From positions 3,659,450 through 3,723,449 of the forward strand of contig JAIZWK010000001.1 of the NCBI GenBank assembly GCA_021498095.1: 64,000 nt of DNA, given 5' to 3'. The translations under genes were made by a program, and so were the position numbers. How positions within the stretch are numbered: the first letter of the stretch is position 1; every line of letters begins with the position of its first letter. The DNA comes from Candidatus Harpocratesius repetitus (GTDB taxonomy: Archaea; Asgardarchaeota; Lokiarchaeia; Sigyniarchaeales; Promethearchaeaceae). The notes beneath the pieces are model-generated. The model searched no databases and had not been told where the DNA came from. It saw only the letters and a list, made by a program, of their open reading frames with translations. Below are positions 54,103 to 61,450 of this stretch, piece after piece.

Positions 54103-55452
54103 ATGGAAAAATTAACAAAAGAACAACTTATTGCCAAATCGAAAGAACCCAGTAAAAAGGCATTGTTAATGCATCCGTTTTATAAAGGAAAAATGCAAGT
54201 ATTACCTCGTTGCCAAGTGCAGAATTACGAAGATTTTGGTGTTTGGTATAGCCCAGGTGTAGCAGCACCATGTTTAGATATAAAAGAGCACCCATTAAAC
54301 GTATATCAACATACAAGCAAGTGGAATTATGTCGCAGTGGTTTCTGACGGAACAAGAGTGCTTGGATTAGGAAATATTGGCCCAGAAGCAGGTCTTCCAG
54401 TTATGGAAGGAAAAGCCTTACTCTTTAAATATTTAGGAGGGGTTGATGCTTTCCCAATGTGTGTTGGACCTGATATGTCCGCAGACAATATCATTCAACT
54501 TGTTAAATGGATTCAACCTACCTTTGGAGGAATTAATTTAGAAGATATAGCAAAACCCAAATGTTTCAAAGTTCTTGATACTCTTCGAAAAGATCCCGAT
54601 ATAAAAATTCCAGTATGGCATGATGACCAACAAGGAACGGCTTGTGTAACTGTAGCAGGGATGTTAAATGCTATAAAAATTGTCAATAAAAAGAAGAAAG
54701 ATGTAAGAATTGTATTTAACGGCGTGGGCGCCAGTAACTTCGCAATTCAAAGATTACTTCAAACTGCAGGATTTGATACTAAAAAAGCAGTGTTTGTGGA
54801 TTCACGAGGAATATTATTCAAAGATCGCCCAGATTTGATGGATCCCAACAATTACAAATTTGAAATTGCCCAAAATAGCAATCCAGAACAAATTCAAGGT
54901 ACATTACCCGAGGCACTGGAAGGAGCAGATGTATTAATTTCCCTCTCTCGACCAGGTCCTGGGATTGTTAAAAAGGATTGGATTTCTAAAATGGCAACAG
55001 ATCCAATTGTATTTGCATGTGCTAATCCAGTTCCCGAAATTTTTCCATGGGATGCAAAAGAAGCAGGTGCAAAAGTTATAGCCACAGGTAGAGCAGATTT
55101 TCCAAACCAGGTAAATAATTCAATAGGATTTCCAGGAATTTTCCGAGGAACATTAGATGTTAGAGCAACAACCATATCTGATGAAATGTGCATAGCTGCT
55201 GCAGAAGAACTTGCAAAATATGCCGAAGATAAAGGATTACATGAAAATTACATTGTTCCAACTATGGATGATATGGAAGTCTTTATTCGCGAAGCAGTAG
55301 CAGTAGGTCAGATGGCAATAAGACAGAATCTTGCAAGAATTCATCTAAGTATCGATGAAGCCCGTGAAATCGCGGAAAAATTAATTAGAGACGCTCATAA
55401 TGCAACTAAAATGTTAATGAAAGAGGGATTTATACCTTCATTCTTTCTATAG
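54103..55452 (+). CDS. Malic enzyme (malate dehydrogenase, oxaloacetate-decarboxylating)
   Basis: Converts malate to pyruvate and CO2 with reduction of NAD(P). The 449-residue length is that of the short prokaryotic form. Signatures: FGVWYSPGVAAPCLDIKEHP, VVSDGTRVLGLGNIGPEAGLPVMEGKALLFK, GGINLEDIAKPKCF, PVWHDDQQGTACV, the nucleotide site VFNGVGASNFAIQRLL and VFACANPVPEIFPWDAKEAGA. No phosphotransacetylase domain follows. Transcribed alone. It links C4 acids to pyruvate and so to the 2-oxoacid oxidoreductases. Confidence 0.95.
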   Translation: MEKLTKEQLIAKSKEPSKKALLMHPFYKGKMQVLPRCQVQNYEDFGVWYSPGVAAPCLDIKEHPLNVYQHTSKWNYVAVVSDGTRVLGLGNIGPEAGLPVMEGKALLFKYLGGVDAFPMCVGPDMSADNIIQLVKWIQPTFGGINLEDIAKPKCFKVLDTLRKDPDIKIPVWHDDQQGTACVTVAGMLNAIKIVNKKKKDVRIVFNGVGASNFAIQRLLQTAGFDTKKAVFVDSRGILFKDRPDLMDPNNYKFEIAQNSNPEQIQGTLPEALEGADVLISLSRPGPGIVKKDWISKMATDPIVFACANPVPEIFPWDAKEAGAKVIATGRADFPNQVNNSIGFPGIFRGTLDVRATTISDEMCIAAAEELAKYAEDKGLHENYIVPTMDDMEVFIREAVAVGQMAIRQNLARIHLSIDEAREIAEKLIRDAHNATKMLMKEGFIPSFFL

Positions 55453-55689
55453 GATTTTATCTTAGAATCTATTTTGGAATAATTACAAGAGTACATTTTT
55501 TATTATTTTCAATATTATACTTTAATACTACGTCTTCACCTTTTTTCTGGAGCGTTACCAAAGATGAAAAGATTTGAAATATTTTTTAAAAATATATCAA
55601 AAGACCATCCATATAAACATGAATTATTTAAGGTTACATGAAGGATTTATTATATTATAAAGAGAGGTGTGGTAGAGGCGGATCTGCAA

Positions 55690-56178
55690 ATGGAAAAAAT
55701 TAAAGAGAGAGAAATCGGAATAGCAGTATCTCATTATCATCAAAAATTAGGCCCACAATTCGCCGCTATCGCATTCGATTTCACGATTTTTGACAAACTT
55801 GCACAGTATGACATCCTTCAAGACAGTATTTCTTCTAGAACAAAAGATTTAGCTCTTTTTATCTCCACAAAAAATGGAACAAAATATACAATTAGAATTA
55901 AAAAAATAAAAATATTTGATCCTAATGCGAGAGGGAGAGTACAACGTTATGCGTTGATAATTATATATCCAAGAGAATTGAATGAAGAAAACTTCAAAAT
56001 TGATGAAATTGTTGAAGACATTACAGAAAAACTAACAAATGGGTTAAGTATTAGGCAATCATTAAATGCTTGGCATACATTACTTAATGATCAATATGGA
56101 AAAATTGAAAAAAATGATGATCTCAAGATAATTAAAAGATATCGAAGGATAACCCATCCTCAATTAGATTTTCTTTAA
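55690..56178 (+). CDS. Longin/roadblock-like small protein
   Basis: About 162 residues from the ATG at 55690; a GTG at 55669 is possible. Unrecognised by name. The start EIGIAVSHYHQKLGPQFAAIAFD reads like the first hairpin of a longin or roadblock fold. A helix follows, then strands KDLALFISTKNGTKYTIRIKKIKIF and VQRYALIIIYPREL, then helices including DEIVEDITEKLTNG. The product ends at TAA 56176-56178, but coding-like sequence continues in the next frame, so a C-terminal portion may have been lost or may be reached by frameshifting. Downstream are a short ORF and a methyltransferase. Confidence 0.5.
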   Translation: MEKIKEREIGIAVSHYHQKLGPQFAAIAFDFTIFDKLAQYDILQDSISSRTKDLALFISTKNGTKYTIRIKKIKIFDPNARGRVQRYALIIIYPRELNEENFKIDEIVEDITEKLTNGLSIRQSLNAWHTLLNDQYGKIEKNDDLKIIKRYRRITHPQLDFL

Positions 56179-56189
56179 AATTGATCCTA

Positions 56190-56212
56190 TTTTTGCTTTT
56201 TTTAAGCAAAAA
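56190..56212. terminator. Perfect 9-bp hairpin after the longin-like gene
   Basis: TTTTTGCTT (56190-56198) pairs with AAGCAAAAA (56204-56212) around a TTTTT loop, 12 bp after the stop codon. It could end the upstream transcript, but lacks a following T-run on plus. It also lies 10-15 nt after a possible slip site. Confidence 0.4.
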
Positions 56213-56278
56213 ACAACAAGAGGAATTCTTGAAATTATTGAAAGAAATGGTAATTCAGACGATATTCAAGCATTTCTT

Positions 56279-56464
56279 ATGGATAGAAAATTACCAGTCG
56301 ATGAAATAGAACTCGATGCAATAACTGAGCAAATTTTAAGAAATCCCCCAAAATTAGGTTATTTGACGATTTCAAATGCTTTACAATGGAAATTACAATA
56401 TAAAAGAGTAATTAGTATTGAAGAAAATATAGAAGGATTAGTGAAAATCTATGATCATAAATAA
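56279..56464 (+). CDS. Short ORF, possibly the displaced C-terminus of the upstream gene
   Basis: A 61-codon ORF from ATG 56279 (MDRKLPVDEIELD...). In the same frame the reading extends back to 56168 without any ATG, GTG or TTG and gives coherent residues (FFKIDPIFAFFKQKTTRGI, LEIIERNGNSDD). The real coding unit therefore probably begins before the ATG. One-base loss at 56172-56180 would join it to the longin-like gene. Its helical end (LTISNALQWKLQYKRVISIE) could be a small winged or HTH-like element. The 3' end overlaps the methyltransferase start by 14 bp. Confidence 0.4.
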   Translation: MDRKLPVDEIELDAITEQILRNPPKLGYLTISNALQWKLQYKRVISIEENIEGLVKIYDHK

Positions 56465-58235
56465 TCACTCAATATATAACCAATTACTTGATAAGATTAG
56501 TTATTCTAATGATATTAATATATTAAACAAGTATTTTAATCAAGAATATGGATTCATTTCTTTTTTTTCAAGTTCAAAAAAAGTTCAAGATTTCAAAACA
56601 TTTTTAAAAAAAAATCTTGATAATCAAAAGAGTATAGAGTTTGATTACCAAGATTTAGGTGATTTTCAGACACCATTTGAATTTTCAGTTGATGTGTGTA
56701 ATTTTCTTTCTAAAATAACTGAAAAATCCGAAGTATTGATTGAACCAACTTGTGGAAAAGGAAATTTTGTTTTAGCAGCTCTTAAAACAATTCCATCGAT
56801 TAAATATATATATTGTGTTGAAATTCAATCAAAATATGAGTGGATTTTCAAAATAAGGTTAATACTTTTTTTAAAAACTTACAGAAAAAGAGTACAAATC
56901 GAGTTTCATAATGAAAATATTTTCACTCATGAGTTTTCTCCTAAATTCCTTGATATGATGAAGGAAAAAGATTGTATTATATTAGGTAACCCCCCATGGG
57001 TGACTAATACCGAATTAGAAAATCTTGGTTCTAAAAATTTACCAAAAAAATCGAATTTTAAAAAATTCAAAGGAATCGATTCAATTACAGGAAAAAGTAA
57101 TTTTGATATTGCTGAATATATTATTTATCATCTTATTTCTAAATTTGATAAATATAATGGATATATTTGTATGTTATGTAAAAATATCGTTATCAGAAAT
57201 ATAATTAAAGAAAATCCTAAACTATATTTAAATATTGGAGAAATTACACAATTAAATTTCGATTCAAAAAAAATATTTAATATTAATGCAAATGCTTCAG
57301 TTTTTATTGCCAAATTGAATAGTCCTCCTGAATATACCTGTGTTTCCACTAATTTCCATAACTCTTCCCATCGTTGTGAACTCGGTTGGTATCATAAAAA
57401 ATTCGTTTCAGATATTGCAAAATATAAAGAAACAGAAAAATTCGATGGTAATTTTTCTTATGAGTGGCGTCAAGGGATAAAGCATGATTTGTCAAGAATA
57501 ATGGTTCTTAAAAAACACGACGATAAAGGAGAATATATTAACGGTAATAAAGAAAAAATCGCTTTAGAAGAAGATTTAATTTTTCCCTATTTAAAATCTT
57601 CAGATTTAAAGAAAATGATTGTGAATAAATCAAGATTTTTTACAATAATTACTCAAAAAAAAGTAGGAGAAGATACAAAATATATCAAAGAGAAATTTCC
57701 TAAGACATGGAATTATTTGAATCAAAATGTTGAATTATTTAGAAGGAGAAAATCTTCGATATATCGAAATAAACCAGATTTTTCGATTTTTGGTATTGGA
57801 AAATATTCTTTTGCAAAATTTAAGATAGGTGTTTCTGGCCTATACAAAAAGTTAAATTTCGCCTTAATATATCCTATTGGAAATAAACCAGTTATGCTTG
57901 ATGATACTTGCTATTTGGTACCATTTGGAAAGAAAAAAGATGCTATAATTACTTGGACTTATCTAAATTGTAAGGAAGTATCTCAATTCATGGAATCAAT
58001 TACTTTTCAAGATACAAAAAGACCGTATACGAAAGATGTTTTAATGAGAATAGATCTACATTCAATTGTAAAGAATATTGAATTATCAAAAATTTTAGAT
58101 TTCTATAAAAAAGAATTATTTAATTTGACAAATTATGAACTTAAATTAGAAGATTTTAAGACTTATAGAAAAAATTTAGATCCTTCTAATGTAATTGAAG
58201 TTGATAAAGATAAGAAAAAATTTAGATCCTTCTAA
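56451..58235 (+). CDS. N6-adenine DNA methyltransferase (NPPW type)
   Basis: A 594-residue methyltransferase. The typical gateway FQTPFEFSVDVCNFL precedes SAM motif I (LIEPTCGKGNFVLAAL, ~96-111). An acidic YCVEIQSKYEW is motif II, and catalytic motif IV is ILGNPPWVT with N180-PPW, specifying N6-adenine. The C-terminal half (FGIGKYSFAKFKIGVSGLYKK; DDTCYLVPFG) looks like a recognition domain of the TaqI/type IIG kind. No nuclease motif or neighbouring nuclease gene is seen. The extreme C-terminus is altered by a 46-bp-spaced tandem duplication that shifts the frame, so the last ~8 residues may be non-ancestral. Confidence 0.88.
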   Translation: MIINNHSIYNQLLDKISYSNDINILNKYFNQEYGFISFFSSSKKVQDFKTFLKKNLDNQKSIEFDYQDLGDFQTPFEFSVDVCNFLSKITEKSEVLIEPTCGKGNFVLAALKTIPSIKYIYCVEIQSKYEWIFKIRLILFLKTYRKRVQIEFHNENIFTHEFSPKFLDMMKEKDCIILGNPPWVTNTELENLGSKNLPKKSNFKKFKGIDSITGKSNFDIAEYIIYHLISKFDKYNGYICMLCKNIVIRNIIKENPKLYLNIGEITQLNFDSKKIFNINANASVFIAKLNSPPEYTCVSTNFHNSSHRCELGWYHKKFVSDIAKYKETEKFDGNFSYEWRQGIKHDLSRIMVLKKHDDKGEYINGNKEKIALEEDLIFPYLKSSDLKKMIVNKSRFFTIITQKKVGEDTKYIKEKFPKTWNYLNQNVELFRRRKSSIYRNKPDFSIFGIGKYSFAKFKIGVSGLYKKLNFALIYPIGNKPVMLDDTCYLVPFGKKKDAIITWTYLNCKEVSQFMESITFQDTKRPYTKDVLMRIDLHSIVKNIELSKILDFYKKELFNLTNYELKLEDFKTYRKNLDPSNVIEVDKDKKKFRSF

Positions 58236-58247
58236 TGTAATTGAAGT
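58168..58247 (+). repeat. 34-bp direct duplication across the methyltransferase stop
   Basis: Positions 58168-58201 and 58214-58247 are identical over 34 bp, 46 bp apart start to start. Because 46 is not a multiple of three, the second copy is read in another frame and supplies the stop at 58233-58235. Without the duplication the frame would run on for about 20 codons to a TAA near 58308. Confidence 0.85.
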
Positions 58248-58392
58248 CAGAACAATGTATATTTCTTTTTCATCATTTTTACTAAGAAATAACGTAATTA
58301 TATTTTAACGGGATCGGAAAATACTATATTATTATATCATTAGTGATTATAATGCATTCCCAGCAAAACTAATCAAAATAGAGGGTTTTATA

Positions 58393-59565
58393 ATGAATAA
58401 TGAAAAATATGCTCAAATATCATTGGAAGATTTACGACAATTTGAATATGACTGTTTTAGAGGAATGGGAATACCTGAAGACGATGCACAAATTTGTGCA
58501 GATGTTTTACATGAAGCAGATCGTCGCGGGATAGATTCTCATGGTGTTGGAAGATTATTCATGTACTATGCGAGAGTTCGAAGAGGACAACAAACACCTG
58601 AAACTCGTATTACAATTGAACGAGATAGTGGTGCCATTGCTCGATTAAATGCACATAATGGTATGGGTCAACCCGTATCTCATAAAGCAATGCAAATGGC
58701 AATTGATAAGGCCAAAAAATATGGAATCGGTATGGTTACTGTTGGTGAATCTAATCATTATGGAATTGCAGGTTATTATTCTTTAATGGCATCCAAACAA
58801 GGATGTATTGGGATAAATGGAACAAATGCCCGCCCTTCTATCGCACCGACTTGGAGTGTCGAACCGATGTTGGGAACCAATCCACTAACAATTGCTTTCC
58901 CCACTGATTATGCACCAACTGGAGGACATTGGTTTGCAGATCATGCAACATCAATCACACAGCGTGGGAAAATTGAGTGGTATGCACGCTTACATAAACC
59001 AGCAGTAAAAGGATGGGTAATAAATTCAAAAGGAGAAAACCCTATAGACACAGAACAAATTCTTAAAGATATGTTGGAAAAAAAGGCAGCACTTACCCCA
59101 TTAGGAGGATCTGGAGAAGATTTGGGAGGATATAAAGGATATAATTATGCATTATTTGTTGAAGTTATGTCAGCAGCTCTTTCATCTGCTAATTTCTTGC
59201 AGAAATGCTTAGGATTTCGAATAGAAGGAGATAAAAAGGTTTTTGAACCATATAGATTGGGACATTTCTTTATTGCTATTGATATTGAACATTTTGAAGA
59301 TTTAGAGACATTCAAACATACAACAGGAGATATCCTACGTGCATGTGCAAATGCAAAACTTCAACCTGGTGCAGATCACATTTTTGTTGCTGGGGAAAAA
59401 GAATATAAAACTGAAATAGAACGGATTAAAACAGGAGTCCCTCTTTCAGAAGCCACTCAACTCCAACTTCTACAGATGGTCGATGAAATGCATCTCGATT
59501 CAAGTAAATATAATATAGATTGGACAGTAGAATATAGAGGTAGTGTAGATTCTCAAGGATGGTAA
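58393..59565 (+). CDS. Malate/L-lactate dehydrogenase family (Ldh2) oxidoreductase
   Basis: NAD(P)-dependent 2-hydroxyacid dehydrogenase of the non-Rossmann Ldh2 family. The 390-residue product shows RGIDSHGVGRLFMYYARVRRG with the catalytic His, NGMGQPVSHKAMQMAIDKAKKYGIGMVTV, ESNHYGIAGYYSLMASKQG and GINGTNARPSIAPTWSVEPMLGTNPL. The late GGSGEDLGGYKGYNYALFVEVMSAALS is also standard. Archaeal members oxidise malate, sulfolactate or ureidoglycolate-like acids. Preceded by a GAGGG ribosome-binding site. It complements the malic enzyme as a second malate-linked gene, but stands in its own transcript. Confidence 0.93.
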   Translation: MNNEKYAQISLEDLRQFEYDCFRGMGIPEDDAQICADVLHEADRRGIDSHGVGRLFMYYARVRRGQQTPETRITIERDSGAIARLNAHNGMGQPVSHKAMQMAIDKAKKYGIGMVTVGESNHYGIAGYYSLMASKQGCIGINGTNARPSIAPTWSVEPMLGTNPLTIAFPTDYAPTGGHWFADHATSITQRGKIEWYARLHKPAVKGWVINSKGENPIDTEQILKDMLEKKAALTPLGGSGEDLGGYKGYNYALFVEVMSAALSSANFLQKCLGFRIEGDKKVFEPYRLGHFFIAIDIEHFEDLETFKHTTGDILRACANAKLQPGADHIFVAGEKEYKTEIERIKTGVPLSEATQLQLLQMVDEMHLDSSKYNIDWTVEYRGSVDSQGW

Positions 59566-59871
59566 AAAAAATTTTTTGAAATATTTCCAATATTTTTTCT
59601 ATAATTTTCCAGAACAGACGAATTAAATCTTTTCTCATACTTCTTCTTCCATCGACTTCACTATGGAACATAGGGGATTTCTTTATAATTAATTCCAAGC
59701 AATCTTTTTTCCCGTGCTCTCTATCAGAATTGGTGAGAAAAAAGTGAAATTTTCTAGCCTAAAAATATATATGCATGAATTACCATGTAGTAGTACACAA
59801 CAAATTGCTCCTTTCATGGTGCAGTCTTAAAAAAAAATACATGAAATGGATGAAAGAGGGGTTTAAAATTT
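59566..59871 (+). promoter_or_regulatory. Intergenic region with TATA-like element upstream of the TBP gene
   Basis: This 306-bp stretch holds no gene I can support. The only notable signal is CTAAAAATATATATG (59759-59773), a good archaeal TATA candidate about 100 bp before the TBP ATG, and a GAGGGG ribosome-binding site at 59857-59862. A TATA box this strong before a TBP gene would allow autoregulation, but that is inference. Confidence 0.4.
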
Positions 59872-60555
59872 ATGGAAATGCTTGAAATTCAACCATCAAA
59901 AAAACTTATAGACGTTCATCAAGGAGATTTAGAAAAAGATATTATACCTGAACAAAGGGATTTTCCTTATAAAGTAATTAATATTGTTGTTCTGGCAAAA
60001 ATGAAATTTGAAAATGAAGAAACCAAAATTGATTTCGATGAACTTCAAAAAAATATTGAAGCCAAACGACTTAATCGATTTCCTTGTGTTCTCTTTAAAA
60101 TTGATAATATATCAATTATTTTATTCAAAAATGGGAAGGCAATTATTACTGGATTAAAAAAGCACGAAGAAATCGATCGAATTGCCAAAAAAATGGAAAA
60201 TCTACTTCGAAATCAAGGTAAATTAAATTTTATCAGTTTATCTACAGAAATTCAAAACTTAGTTATAATGTCAAGATTAGGCAAAATTGTTAACTTAGAA
60301 TTAGCTTGCATTACTTTAACAAACTGTCTTTATGAACCAGAACAGTTTCCTGCTGCAATTGTTAAGCCACCGTTAGGTGGAACATTTCTAATTTTCTCTA
60401 ATAGTAAAATAATTGGATTAGGTATGCGTTCAATGGAAATGGTGCAAAAGTCATTAAAATATTTAATTTCAGAAATTTTTGAGAATGATCTTTTTATAAA
60501 TGTTAATTTTGATGATACATTAGAAGATTCACTCGATGATGAATTCTTTTTTTAA
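59872..60555 (+). CDS. Divergent TATA-binding protein
   Basis: A 227-residue protein with two saddle repeats. Repeat 1 (~35-115): INIVVLAKM, NRFPCVLFKI and ILFKNGKAIITGLKK. Repeat 2 (~125-200): IQNLVIMSRL, CLYEPEQFPAAIV and FLIFSNSKIIGLG. The four DNA-kinking Phe are all present (70, 85, 159, 175), as are the two groove-contacting Asn (37, 129). Differences from ordinary archaeal TBP: a ~30-residue N-terminal extension, SNSK in place of the usual SGK in repeat 2, and an acidic tail ending DDEFFF. It may be the main TBP or a second, specialised one. A helical gene follows 21 bp downstream. Confidence 0.88.
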   Translation: MEMLEIQPSKKLIDVHQGDLEKDIIPEQRDFPYKVINIVVLAKMKFENEETKIDFDELQKNIEAKRLNRFPCVLFKIDNISIILFKNGKAIITGLKKHEEIDRIAKKMENLLRNQGKLNFISLSTEIQNLVIMSRLGKIVNLELACITLTNCLYEPEQFPAAIVKPPLGGTFLIFSNSKIIGLGMRSMEMVQKSLKYLISEIFENDLFINVNFDDTLEDSLDDEFFF

Positions 60556-60576
60556 TTCCTTCATTGTGATGTATAT

Positions 60577-61005
60577 ATGAAGAATGATTTTGAAAAATTA
60601 AAGCAACGTATTGAAGAACTTCAATCTAATATTGAAGATTTTTTATTCTTTATTTGTCAAATTAATGTTATCACTCGAGAATCAATAATTTTACGTGAAT
60701 ATCGAAAGAATATTGAATTAAATTCACCTTGGGTCACAGAAATAGAGTTTGTTTCTGATTTTATTATGGAAAATGAATTTGATCTTAACCATCAAAAAGA
60801 TTCTCATCTTCTTCATAAGAAATTTCTTGAAAGAATTAAAAAAAAACCTGAAGAAAAAGCAGAACTTATTCAAGAATTTCTTTTATCGTTTCCAGAAATA
60901 AGTCCTGCTGATGGAAATGTACTCTTAAATTTTCTCAAAGATCTTCCAATTGAAGAATTATCTGATGAATTTAAAAAAATATGCGATCTTTTTAATAAAA
61001 AATAG
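60577..61005 (+). CDS. Helical protein of unknown function downstream of TBP
   Basis: A 142-residue protein, almost entirely predicted helix with no Cys or membrane segment. It begins with a coiled-coil-like FEKLKQRIEELQSNIEDFLFF and continues with basic (LERIKKKPEEKAELIQEFL) and acidic helices (IEELSDEFKKICDLF). I do not recognise it. The 21-bp gap to the TBP stop and shared strand suggest one transcript, so a TBP-associated or general transcription role is conceivable. It ends just 8 bp before MITE-like copy B. Confidence 0.5.
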   Translation: MKNDFEKLKQRIEELQSNIEDFLFFICQINVITRESIILREYRKNIELNSPWVTEIEFVSDFIMENEFDLNHQKDSHLLHKKFLERIKKKPEEKAELIQEFLLSFPEISPADGNVLLNFLKDLPIEELSDEFKKICDLFNKK

Positions 61006-61013
61006 AATTTTAA

Positions 61014-61302
61014 GAGGTTCTAGCAACTTTTTTATTTTTGATTGAATTACCATTTTTATCTTTCATTTTCCGACAATAATCAATTCTATCCAAGAATTAT
61101 TTCAGTCGGCAAAAATGAACTTTAGAAAATGTAATTATGGGTCGATTTTTGACTATTTTTAATCAAATTTTAGTAGAATTTGATAAAAAAAGTTCTAAAT
61201 TTCTGTTCGACAAATTTCAAATTTGGATGGAATATTGGTAAATGCGTAAATTATGCAAGATTTTTATTTTTTTATTAATCTATCAAATGTTGATAAAAGC
61301 TC
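61014..61302 (+). mobile_element. MITE-like 289-bp noncoding repeat, copy B
   Basis: Reverse complement of 5204-5492 at 95-96% by hand count. It starts GAGGTTCTAGCAAC and ends GTTGATAAAAGCTC, the imperfect terminal inverted repeats. The flanks are TTAA on both sides (61010-61013 and 61303-61306), a 4-bp duplication different from the ATAA of copy A, as expected if each copy inserted independently. It occupies most of the 445-bp gap after the TBP operon; the remainder (61307-61450) shows nothing notable. No open reading frame of note lies inside. Confidence 0.8.
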
Positions 61303-61450
61303 TTAAAAAAAAGAAGAAAGATAAAATTAATTTGAAAATATAAAAAAGGTGAAATCAAACAGATCCAAATTATTTTATATTCTGTGTCGTATTTTAGATT
61401 AAGAACTGGGAATCACACGAAAATTAAGGAGCATAGGATTTGATATAAAA

